This document shows positions 8,744 to 16,105 of a stretch of 64,000 bases of DNA, piece by piece. The notes beneath the pieces are model-generated. The model was not told the DNA's origin. It ran no database searches and was given only the letters and a program-made list of their open reading frames with translations. The stretch spans positions 773,817 through 837,816 of the forward strand of contig CAVUSJ010000004.1 in the NCBI GenBank assembly GCA_963744105.1, in the 5' to 3' direction. The DNA comes from DASUPK01 sp963744105 (GTDB lineage Bacteria; Actinomycetota; Thermoleophilia; Solirubrobacterales; 70-9). The position numbers were made by a program, and so were the translations under genes. Position 1 is the stretch's first letter, and the number at the start of each line of letters is the position of its first letter.

Positions 8744-9676
8744 CTAGGGGATCGCGCGCTTCTGCTCGCAGCCCTTGGCGTGGTCCTTGGAGGACCCGCC
8801 GTTGCAGACATCCCTGCCGCCCCCACCGGCGAGAGTGTCCTTCTGGGCCTGCCCGAGCAGCCGGTCGTTCCCGGCTCCTCCGAGCAGGTGGTCGGCGCCG
8901 ATCCCTCCGAGCAGCCTGTCGTTCCCGCCGAGCCCGGTGAAGGTGTTGGCCGCGCTGCTGCTGTGGATGAGCGCGTCGTCGCCGAAGCCGATGATCGTGT
9001 CGGGTCCCGGGGTCCCGATCACGTTCTCGGCCTCGATGAAGTCTCCTTCGGCGCCCCCGTTGGCGCCCGCCGGTGGAGCCGAGTCGCTGCTGAGCGGGAC
9101 CCTCATGTCGACGAACACCGGCTGGGAGGCGGGCCGGTTCGCGTACGTGACCGTGTCGTTGCCGCGCTTGCCGTCCATGGCGTCCGCGCCGAGACCACCG
9201 TCCATCAGGTCGTTCCCGTCTCCGCCGTAGATGCCGTCGGTCTTGGGAGATCCCGTGAGCGTGTCGTTTCCGGCGTCGCCGAAGATCCCGGAGACGCTGT
9301 TCCCGAAGGGGCTGTCGGGGCTGCCCGCCGCGGGACCGACGGACGAGACCGTCAGCTTGTCGTCGCCGCCCCCGCCCTCCAGGGCGACGCCATAGATCAC
9401 GGGGAACCCGCCGCTGATCTCCGCGCAGGACGCGGTGGTCCCGTTCACGGGAGCGCAGCCGGCCCCCGCCGACACGCCGGCGGGGTCGGTGACCGTGTAG
9501 GCGCCGCCGGCGAAGGAGACGTTGATCGTGTGCGGACTGTTGTCACCGGGGCTCGGACTCACGGACAGCTCCGACTGGGTCACGACCGCCTCCGATGGCC
9601 CGGCGTACGCGGCCGCAGGCGCGGCGAGCAGGGCGGTGACGCTCAGAACCGCGATCGTCAGAGGTGAGCGAGGCAC
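8744..9676 (-). CDS. Secreted RTX-type calcium-binding repeat protein
   Basis: This 310-aa protein starts with a signal peptide (PLTIAVLSVTALLAAPAAAYA) followed by a beta-rich N-terminal domain with a Cys pair. From about residue 90 it has hemolysin-type nonapeptide repeats of the GGxGxDxL kind, for example GGDGNDLMDGG, GLGGNDRLLGG and GGAGNDRLLGQ. Such repeats form calcium-stabilised beta-rolls outside the cell. There is no protease or lipase domain and no type I secretion gene nearby; the Sec signal suggests general secretion. GTG 9676 is preferred over GTG 9685 because a TAGGGT hexamer ends 7 nt upstream and overlaps the latter. Its stop abuts the mfd stop (TAGCTA). Confidence 0.82.
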   Translation of the reverse strand: MPRSPLTIAVLSVTALLAAPAAAYAGPSEAVVTQSELSVSPSPGDNSPHTINVSFAGGAYTVTDPAGVSAGAGCAPVNGTTASCAEISGGFPVIYGVALEGGGGDDKLTVSSVGPAAGSPDSPFGNSVSGIFGDAGNDTLTGSPKTDGIYGGDGNDLMDGGLGADAMDGKRGNDTVTYANRPASQPVFVDMRVPLSSDSAPPAGANGGAEGDFIEAENVIGTPGPDTIIGFGDDALIHSSSAANTFTGLGGNDRLLGGIGADHLLGGAGNDRLLGQAQKDTLAGGGGRDVCNGGSSKDHAKGCEQKRAIP

Positions 9677-9683
9677 GTTCGAC

Positions 9684-9689
9684 ACCCTA
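9684..9689 (-). promoter_or_regulatory. Leaderless -10 element (TAGGGT) for the RTX gene
   Basis: Read on the minus strand, TAGGGT ends 7 nt before GTG 9676 and decides that start. Confidence 0.45.
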
Positions 9690-9752
9690 GAAGGTGCCGC
9701 TCATCAACGCTCATCGGCCGTGAGGCTTAGCGCCCACTTAGGTGATGACGGT

Positions 9753-9758
9753 TATGCT
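9753..9758 (+). promoter_or_regulatory. Leaderless -10 element for the parvulin gene
   Basis: TATGCT ends 9 nt before GTG 9768. It lies in the short divergent region shared with the RTX gene. Confidence 0.4.
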
Positions 9759-9767
9759 GCCGCCCCT

Positions 9768-11147
9768 GTGAAGAGCGGTTTCTTCTCGAAGCGGAACCTG
9801 GCGATTCTCTTCGGCGCGGTCCTCGTGCTGATGGTCGTGATCGTCGCGGCGGCCGTCGGCGTCGGCCACCCGAGCGTCCCCTCGGACGACGTCGCCGTGA
9901 TCGACGACGCCAGCATCAACGTCCCGGGCCTGGTGCAGGACGGCCACATCTCGAAGACGGACTTCAACCGCTTCCTCGTGCAGACCGCCAAGCAGAGCGG
10001 CGCCCAGTCGGTCCCGCAGCCCAGCGACCCGTCCTACAAGCAGCTCAAGGACCAGGCGATGCAGACGGCGCTCCAGATCGCCTGGATCGTGGGCGAGGCG
10101 AGCCGCCAGGGGATCACCTACACGGACACCGAGGTCAATCAGTCGCTGCAGCAGATCAAGTCTCAGTTCAAGACCCAGGCGGAGTACGTGAAGGCCCGCG
10201 ACCAGGCCGGCCTCACCGACGCGGACGTTCTGCAGCGCGCGAAGCTCCAGCTGATCCAGAACAAGATCCAAAGCAAGATCCAGGACAGCGTGGGCAACGT
10301 CTCAACCGGCGACGCGCAGAAGTACTACGACGCCAACAAGTCCCAGTTCACCCAGCCGGCGAAGCGCACGATCCGGATCGTCCAGAACAAGGACGCCCAC
10401 CAGATCAACCTGGCCTACCAGGCGCTTCGCACCGACGACTCGCCCGCGAACTGGAAGAAGGTCGCGGCGCAGTACTCGACCGACCCGACCTCGAAGGACA
10501 AGGGCGGCCTGCGCACCGACGTCGTGCCGGGCTCCTTCCAGCAGCCACTCGACGACGACATCTTCAAGGCGCCGCTCCACCAGATCCAGGGGCCCGTCAT
10601 CACCCCGACCGGCAACTTCGTCTTCGAGGTGATCACGGCGACTCCGGAGCAGGTCCAGGGCTTCGACGCCACCGCGCCCGCATCGGCCGGGGGCGCCGGA
10701 GGCAAGATCAGCGACCAGATCAAGCAGCAGATCAAGAGCCAGCGGCAGCAGGACGCTCTCTCCGCCTTCGGCCAGGACTTCCGCGACTACTGGACGAACC
10801 TGACCCAGTGCGCGAGCGACTACCTCGTCTCGGGCTGCGACAACTTCAACAACACATCGCCGACCTGCGATCCCTCCAAACTCGCCTCCCAGCCCGGTCA
10901 ATCGAGTCAGGGCTGCCCGGCGCCCGTGTTCGCCTTCTGCCAGGCGGGGGGGAGCACCCAGGGCGCTCCCAGCAGCGGCCAGCTTCAGTGCTCGGGCACG
11001 GGCCCCACGCCCGGCGAGCCCGGATCGGTCAAGCCCTTCGTGAGCGCGGCGGGCGGCACTCCCCAGGGACCGCACCCGGCCGGCGCCGCCACGTCACAGA
11101 CGCAGAGCCTGCCGTCGGGCCTGTCGGGCCTCACGCCCGGCGGATAG
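9768..11147 (+). CDS. SurA/PrsA-like parvulin peptidyl-prolyl isomerase, membrane-anchored
   Basis: This 459-aa protein has a cytoplasmic stub and one N-terminal transmembrane segment (LAILFGAVLVLMVVIVAAAV, about residues 10-30). A SurA_N-like helical chaperone region (about 45-190) includes the FNRFLVQTAKQ helix and repeated Gln-rich helices. The parvulin domain (about 200-305) has AAQYSTDPTSKDKGGLRTDV and GPVITPTGNFVFEV. The C-terminal 100 residues are Cys-, Ser- and Pro-rich and look disordered. It probably folds exported proteins at the outer face of the membrane. GTG 9768 has a -10-like TATGCT 9 nt upstream. Placement between mfd and mazG matches the usual mfd-ppiC-mazG order. Confidence 0.85.
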   Translation: MKSGFFSKRNLAILFGAVLVLMVVIVAAAVGVGHPSVPSDDVAVIDDASINVPGLVQDGHISKTDFNRFLVQTAKQSGAQSVPQPSDPSYKQLKDQAMQTALQIAWIVGEASRQGITYTDTEVNQSLQQIKSQFKTQAEYVKARDQAGLTDADVLQRAKLQLIQNKIQSKIQDSVGNVSTGDAQKYYDANKSQFTQPAKRTIRIVQNKDAHQINLAYQALRTDDSPANWKKVAAQYSTDPTSKDKGGLRTDVVPGSFQQPLDDDIFKAPLHQIQGPVITPTGNFVFEVITATPEQVQGFDATAPASAGGAGGKISDQIKQQIKSQRQQDALSAFGQDFRDYWTNLTQCASDYLVSGCDNFNNTSPTCDPSKLASQPGQSSQGCPAPVFAFCQAGGSTQGAPSSGQLQCSGTGPTPGEPGSVKPFVSAAGGTPQGPHPAGAATSQTQSLPSGLSGLTPGG

Positions 11148-11153
11148 CCGGTC

Positions 11154-11768
11154 CTGGACGCTCTCCGGCACCTCGACGAGGTCACGCGGCGGCTGCGCCG
11201 CGAGTGCCCGTGGGACCGTGAGCAGGACGCCCGCTCGATCGTTCCCCACACGGTCGAGGAGGCCTATGAGCTGGCCGACGCGGCCAACCGGGACGACACG
11301 GAGGCCATGGTCGACGAGCTGGGTGACGTCCTCTTCCAGGTGTTCTTCCTGTCCCTGCTGCTGGAGGAGAGGGGGGAGGGGGATCTGGCCGCGGTCGCCG
11401 AGTCCTGCGCCGCGAAGCTGATCCGCAGGCATCCGCACGTCTACGGCGACCGTGAGCTCGAGACCGCCGGCGAGGTCCTCTCCCAGTGGGAGGACATCAA
11501 GCGCGAGGTCGAGGGCAGGGGCGAGCCCTCGGAGCTGCCCGAGAACCTGCCCGCGCTGCTCTACGCGCGCAAGGTGCTGCGCCGGGTGGACCCGGAGGGA
11601 TCGGCAGGGGAGGACAAGCCGGGTGGCCCGCAATCGGATCCGTCCACCCGCGCGGAGGCCGAGCACCTGGTCGGGACGTTGCTGATGGAGGCGGTCGCCG
11701 CCTCTCGCCGGCTCGGCGTCGACCCCGAGCTCGCCCTCCGGCAGACGGCCCAGCGGCTTCTCGACTAG
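11154..11768 (+). CDS. mazG: MazG nucleoside triphosphate pyrophosphohydrolase, probable CTG start
   Basis: MazG hydrolyses (d)NTPs to monophosphates and pyrophosphate. The protein has CPWDREQ near residue 20, EEAYEL near 40 and DELGDVLFQ near 55, forming the ExxE...ExxD magnesium site, followed by the family SQWEDIK and NLPALLYARKV helices. An in-frame stop at 11145 and the absence of any ATG, GTG or TTG before the essential CPWD motif leave CTG 11154 as the plausible start, giving 204 aa. Starting at ATG 11307 would remove half the active site. It lies 6 nt after the parvulin stop and just upstream of enolase. Confidence 0.82.
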   Translation: MDALRHLDEVTRRLRRECPWDREQDARSIVPHTVEEAYELADAANRDDTEAMVDELGDVLFQVFFLSLLLEERGEGDLAAVAESCAAKLIRRHPHVYGDRELETAGEVLSQWEDIKREVEGRGEPSELPENLPALLYARKVLRRVDPEGSAGEDKPGGPQSDPSTRAEAEHLVGTLLMEAVAASRRLGVDPELALRQTAQRLLD

Positions 11769-11789
11769 TCGTCTAGCGTTCCGCGCCCG

Positions 11790-13094
11790 ATGTCGACGAT
11801 CGAGAGCGTGCACGGCAGGCAGATCCTTGACTCGCGGGGGAACCCGACGGTCGAGGTCGAGGTCGTGCTCGAGTCGGGCGCCCGCGGCCTCGCAGCCGTT
11901 CCCTCGGGCGCCTCCACGGGCGAGTACGAGGCCGTCGAGCTGCGCGACGGCGGTGACGAGTACGGCGGCAAGGCCGTCGGCAAGGCCGTCTCCCACGTGA
12001 ACGGCGAGCTCGCGGAGCTCCTGAACGGCGCGCGGGCCACTGAGCAGTCGGCGCTCGACCGGACGATGATCGAGCTCGACGGGACGTCGAACAAGGGACG
12101 CCTGGGAGCCAACGCGATCCTCGGCGCGTCGCTGGCAGTCGCCAAGGCCGCCGCCGCGGACGCCGGCCAGCACCTCTATGACTACTTCGCTGAGCTCTAC
12201 GCGGCCACCGGGGCCAAGGACGCCGGCGCGGCGGACCTCCTTCCCGTGCCGATGATGAACGTGCTGAACGGCGGTGCGCACGCTGACAACGCGGTCGACT
12301 TCCAGGAGTTCATGGTGGTTCCCGCCGGAGCGGACACCTTCACCGGCTGCCTCCGGATCGGCGCCGAGGTCTACCACTCGCTCAAGGGCATCCTTCACAA
12401 GAAGGGCCTCTCCACCGGCGGCGGCGACGAGGGAGGCTTCGCACCCGATCTCGAATCGAACCGGGCCGCGCTCGACTTCCTGATCGACGCGATCGAGGAG
12501 GCGGGCTATGCCCCCGGCGTCGACGTGATGATCGCCCTCGACCCAGCCACCAGTGAGCTCTTCGACGACGGCAAGTACGTGCTCGAGCACGAGGGCAGGA
12601 CCCTCTCGCCGGATGAGATGGCGGAGTACTGGCACGACATCCGCTCCCGCTTCCCGGTGGTCTCGATCGAGGACGGCATGGACGAGGAGGACTGGGACGG
12701 CTGGAAGGCCCTGACCGAGAAGATCGGCGACCTCTGCCAGCTCGTCGGTGACGACCTCTTCGTCACCAACCCCGAGCGCCTGCGGCGGGGGATCGAGATG
12801 GGGGTCGGCAACTCGATCCTGATCAAGGTGAACCAGATCGGCACGCTCACCGAGACGCTCGAGGCGATTCAGGTTGCGCGTGACGCCGGCTACACGACGG
12901 TGATCTCCCATCGCTCAGGCGAGACCGAGGACACGACGATCGCCGACCTGGCGGTGGGCACGCGGGCCGGGCAGATCAAGACAGGCGCGCCGTCACGCTC
13001 CGATCGCGTGGCGAAGTACAACCGCCTGCTGCGGATCGAGGAGGAGCTCGGCGACCGGGCGGCCTTCCCCGGAGCCTCGGTTTTCAAGCGCTAG
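11790..13094 (+). CDS. eno: Enolase
   Basis: Enolase interconverts 2-phosphoglycerate and phosphoenolpyruvate in glycolysis. The 434-aa length is exact for the family. Visible signatures are GRQILDSRGNPTVEVEV at the N-terminus, SGASTGEYEAVELRDG, the metal ligands around LDPATSE, SIEDGMDEEDWDGW and VGDDLFVTN, and the C-terminal SHRSGETEDTTIADLAVG and IKTGAPSRSDRVAKYN. A TAGCGT hexamer lies 10 nt before the ATG. It converges on the monooxygenase-like gene with a 4-bp CTAG stop overlap. Confidence 0.98.
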   Translation: MSTIESVHGRQILDSRGNPTVEVEVVLESGARGLAAVPSGASTGEYEAVELRDGGDEYGGKAVGKAVSHVNGELAELLNGARATEQSALDRTMIELDGTSNKGRLGANAILGASLAVAKAAAADAGQHLYDYFAELYAATGAKDAGAADLLPVPMMNVLNGGAHADNAVDFQEFMVVPAGADTFTGCLRIGAEVYHSLKGILHKKGLSTGGGDEGGFAPDLESNRAALDFLIDAIEEAGYAPGVDVMIALDPATSELFDDGKYVLEHEGRTLSPDEMAEYWHDIRSRFPVVSIEDGMDEEDWDGWKALTEKIGDLCQLVGDDLFVTNPERLRRGIEMGVGNSILIKVNQIGTLTETLEAIQVARDAGYTTVISHRSGETEDTTIADLAVGTRAGQIKTGAPSRSDRVAKYNRLLRIEEELGDRAAFPGASVFKR

Positions 13095-13387
13095 ACCGCC
13101 GCGACCAGCTCCATCTCGCTGGGCGTGAACTCGGAGACGTGCGCCTGCACCTTGCCCATGTTCTCCTTGAATGCCGGATCGCTCTTCCAGGCGTGCATCT
13201 GCTCCACGCTCTCCCAGGGAGCGAAGCTCATGTAGCGACCCGGGTCGCTCATGTCCTTGACGAGCCGCGCGGTGCCTGCGCCGGGCATGTTGCTGAGCCA
13301 CTGCGCGAACTCGGTCCAGGCAGCCTCGAACTCCTTCTCCTCGCCGTCCTTCGCCTTCCAGGAACCGCTCGAGTACACCTCGCTCAT
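13091..13387 (-). CDS. Antibiotic biosynthesis monooxygenase (ABM) domain protein
   Basis: This 98-aa single-domain protein has the ferredoxin-like ABM fold pattern: VYSSGSWKAKDGEEKEFEAA at the N-terminus, the conserved SFAPWESVEQMHAWKSDPAF segment in the middle, and a hydrophobic final strand. Family members act as small monooxygenases, heme-degrading enzymes or stress proteins; the specific reaction cannot be told. ATG 13387 has a strong site, GGAGAAGGAGG, 5 nt upstream, contrasting with the leaderless neighbours. Its stop overlaps that of eno in CTAG. Confidence 0.75.
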   Translation of the reverse strand: MSEVYSSGSWKAKDGEEKEFEAAWTEFAQWLSNMPGAGTARLVKDMSDPGRYMSFAPWESVEQMHAWKSDPAFKENMGKVQAHVSEFTPSEMELVAAV

Positions 13388-13443
13388 CTTGCCTCCTTCT
13401 CCTGCGTGCAGGGAACCGACCCTATCGCGGCGAATCGGGAGGC

Positions 13444-13788
13444 ATGAGCAGCAGGGCATATGCCGCGCCCAGGCGGGCGCCGCGCCGGCGGGTCCAGCGC
13501 CGCGTGGGACCGAGCCGGATTCGCTGGGACCGGGTCGGCCGGATCGCCCTGGTGCTCGTGCTCTTCGGGGTGATGGTCTCCTACCTCAACCCGATGGTGA
13601 ACCTGCTGCAGGCCTGGCAGGGGTCGAGGTCGAGCGACCAGGAGCTCGCCCAGCTCAAGCAGGAGAAGGTCCAGCTGACCAGGCAGCTCCGCGACGCCTC
13701 AAGCCCGGCGTCGCTCGAGCGAGAGGCCAGGCGCCTCGGCATGGTGAAGCCCGGCGAGCACGCCTACGTCGTCAAGCTGGGCCAGTAG
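13444..13788 (+). CDS. FtsB/DivIC-like septum formation initiator
   Basis: This 114-aa bitopic protein has an Arg-rich cytoplasmic N-terminus, one transmembrane helix (IALVLVLFGVMVSYLNPMV, about residues 34-52), then a coiled coil (SSDQELAQLKQEKVQLTRQL) and the family's C-terminal LEREARRLGMVKPGE motif. FtsB/DivIC proteins join FtsL and FtsQ in the divisome. GGGAGG lies just before the ATG. Position after eno is the conserved eno-ftsB order of Gram-positive bacteria. Confidence 0.88.
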   Translation: MSSRAYAAPRRAPRRRVQRRVGPSRIRWDRVGRIALVLVLFGVMVSYLNPMVNLLQAWQGSRSSDQELAQLKQEKVQLTRQLRDASSPASLEREARRLGMVKPGEHAYVVKLGQ

Positions 13789-13860
13789 CCCCTCTTAAGG
13801 GGTCGCGGATATCATCCGCGCCTCGCGCGCGCGGCATTGGGCTGTGCGCGTTTTGTGTGA

Positions 13861-13879
13861 ATGAGCCGATGAGCCGATG
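13861..13879 (+). repeat. Three ATG codons in an 8-bp tandem repeat
   Basis: ATGAGCCG is repeated, followed by ATGAGCAC, placing ATG at 13861, 13869 and 13877 in three different frames. Only the third opens the first large membrane-protein gene. The repeat follows palindromic stretches at 13789-13835 that may terminate the ftsB transcript. Confidence 0.5.
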
Positions 13880-16105
13880 AGCACAGGCCGGTACCTTCTC
13901 GGCGCGGCTGAGCTGGCGGTGATCGTCACCGCTCTCGGCTTTGGCGCCTACCACCTGCGAGCCCTGCTCGCGCCCGCCTGGACGGGGGCGCTGGCGCGCC
14001 TCGCGGAGATCGTGATCGGGATTTCGATGCTGATCCTGGTCTCAGAGCTCCTCGGCGTGCTCGGGCTGTTCAAGGAGGTGCCCCTGCTGATCGGGTTCGT
14101 CGCGGTGGGCCTCGGCGTGACGTTCTGGGCCCGGCGCCGCGGGCTGCCGCATGCGCCCGAAACGAAGGAGGCGCGCTCCAGCGCGATCATGGTCGCGATC
14201 GGGATCGCCGCCGCCGCGCTCGTGGTCGTCCACTGGGCCCACCCGACGGGGCAGGCGGTGGACCAGGGGATGTACTACCAGGACACCACCTGGTACCACA
14301 TGTCCTTCTCGGCTCGGTTCGCGCAGACGGGCCATGTCGGGCCGCTCCACTTCACCGATCCACTCAAGCTGGCGGCCTGGTTCTATCCGCAGAACTCGGA
14401 GCTGATCCACGGGATCGGGATCGTCTTCCTGAAGACGGACTTCCTCTCGCCGCTGATGAACCTGATGTGGGTGGCGCTCTGCCTGCTCGCGGCCTGGTGC
14501 GTGGGGCGGCCGTACGCGATCGGCGGGGTCACGGTGCTCGGTGCCGCCGTGGTCCTCGACTCGGAGATGCTGGTCGGCTCCCAGGCGGGGCAGGGGCCGA
14601 ATGACGTGGCGGGCCTGTTCTTCTTGATGACGGCCCTCGCATTCCTCGTGGACGGAGCGGCGTCGGCACACGCACGCTCGCAGGCGCGAACGAAGGACTG
14701 GAACGCAACTCCCGAGGGCGAGCTCGAGACCGGTGTGGTCGAGGACGTGCCGGTGGAGGGCGACCCCAGCGTGCTCGCCACGGTCGGAGCGGGACCTCTG
14801 TTCATGGCCGGCCTGGCGGCCGGGCTGGGCATCGGGACCAAGATCACCCTGCTGGCGACGATCGCCGCTCTCACGATCGGCGTGGCGGTGCTCGGCGGCC
14901 GACGCCACTGGCTGAAGGCGCTCGGCATCTGGCTCGGAGGCATGGTGATCACCTCGGGGTTCTGGTACGGCCGCAACTTCGTCGAGGCCCTGAATCCCTT
15001 CCCGCAGGTCCACAAGCTCGGGCCGATCCATTTGCCCGGTCCCGACCAGCTGCCCCTCTATCCGCGGCAGCCTCACTCCCTGAGCGAGTACTACAACGAC
15101 ACGAGCGTCTGGCGCGACAAGCTCTTTCCGGTTCTGCACGACCGTCTCGGCCCGCTCTGGCCGGTGATCCTGGCGGTTGTCGTCGTGGCGCTGGTCTGGG
15201 CGTTCTTCCGGGGAGGGAGCGCGCTGATGCGGATCCTGGCCGTGACCGGGATGGTCGCGGGAATCGCCTACGTCTTCACGCCCCTGACCGCCTCGGGCAG
15301 CCTGGGCGACCCTGCCGGCTTCGACGCGAACCTGCGCTACGTCTCCCCGGTGCTGATGGTCGGGTTCCTCCTGCTGCCGCTGATCCCGTGGTTCCGGCAC
15401 GGGAACCGGCCCTGGATCCTGATTGCGCTCTTCGCGATCCTGCTCATCCAAGGGACCGTCACCCAGGCGAACTGGAAGTTCGAGCACCACCTGGCTTCCG
15501 TCGCGCTGGCCTTCCTGATCGTCGGCGTCCCAGCCTTGCTGGTGGCGGGAGCGCGCAGGCGAGTCCCTGTGCTGCCCCTAGCCGTGTTCGGGCTGGTGAT
15601 GGCGATCACCGCGGTCGCGCTCGGGCGCGTGCGCGAGAACTACTACCTCGACCATCGCTACGTGACCGCGTCGAGACCGCCGCTCGAGGGAGGCTTCCGC
15701 TCAACGCCCCAGTGGCAGCCGCTGCAGGACTGGGGCCGCAAGCAGAGTCACCAGCGGATCGGCGTAGTCGGCCGCGCTTCCGCCTTCGGCCAGTACTTCT
15801 TCTACGGGACCGACCTCTCCAACCACGTCCAGTACGTCGGCCAGGAGCTGAATCGCGGCACCTTCAGGCCGATCGTCAGCTGCGCGGCCTGGCGGCGTGC
15901 CGTCAACGACGGTCGCTACGACTACATCGTCACGACGCCGAAGATCGGCGCGCTCGAGGTGAGCGCTCCGCCTGAGGCGCACTGGACCGAGACCGACAAG
16001 AACGTGAAGACCGTGATCCAGACCGGCCCGGCGGCCGTCTACAAGATCACCGGGCCGCTCGATCCGGCGGCATGCGCGAAGCTGGGGCCGACGGCGCACA
16101 CATGA
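13877..16105 (+). CDS. GT-C-like polytopic membrane glycosyltransferase, paralog 1 of 4
   Basis: This 742-aa protein has roughly a dozen hydrophobic helices and a soluble C-terminal domain. Features expected of the PMT/ArnT-type GT-C superfamily are an acidic residue in the first large outer loop (DTTWYHMSFSARFAQTG), WFYPQNSELIHGIGI just after it, AAGLGIGTK, and an RNFVEALNPFP motif after a mid-chain helix. The C-terminal outer domain (about 610-740) holds RIGVVGRASAFGQYFFYGTD, NDGRYDYIVTTP and a GPLDPAAC ending, shared by all four paralogs. It probably moves sugar from a lipid donor to an exported acceptor; donor and acceptor are unknown. The next gene starts within its stop (ATGA). Confidence 0.65.
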   Translation: MSTGRYLLGAAELAVIVTALGFGAYHLRALLAPAWTGALARLAEIVIGISMLILVSELLGVLGLFKEVPLLIGFVAVGLGVTFWARRRGLPHAPETKEARSSAIMVAIGIAAAALVVVHWAHPTGQAVDQGMYYQDTTWYHMSFSARFAQTGHVGPLHFTDPLKLAAWFYPQNSELIHGIGIVFLKTDFLSPLMNLMWVALCLLAAWCVGRPYAIGGVTVLGAAVVLDSEMLVGSQAGQGPNDVAGLFFLMTALAFLVDGAASAHARSQARTKDWNATPEGELETGVVEDVPVEGDPSVLATVGAGPLFMAGLAAGLGIGTKITLLATIAALTIGVAVLGGRRHWLKALGIWLGGMVITSGFWYGRNFVEALNPFPQVHKLGPIHLPGPDQLPLYPRQPHSLSEYYNDTSVWRDKLFPVLHDRLGPLWPVILAVVVVALVWAFFRGGSALMRILAVTGMVAGIAYVFTPLTASGSLGDPAGFDANLRYVSPVLMVGFLLLPLIPWFRHGNRPWILIALFAILLIQGTVTQANWKFEHHLASVALAFLIVGVPALLVAGARRRVPVLPLAVFGLVMAITAVALGRVRENYYLDHRYVTASRPPLEGGFRSTPQWQPLQDWGRKQSHQRIGVVGRASAFGQYFFYGTDLSNHVQYVGQELNRGTFRPIVSCAAWRRAVNDGRYDYIVTTPKIGALEVSAPPEAHWTETDKNVKTVIQTGPAAVYKITGPLDPAACAKLGPTAHT

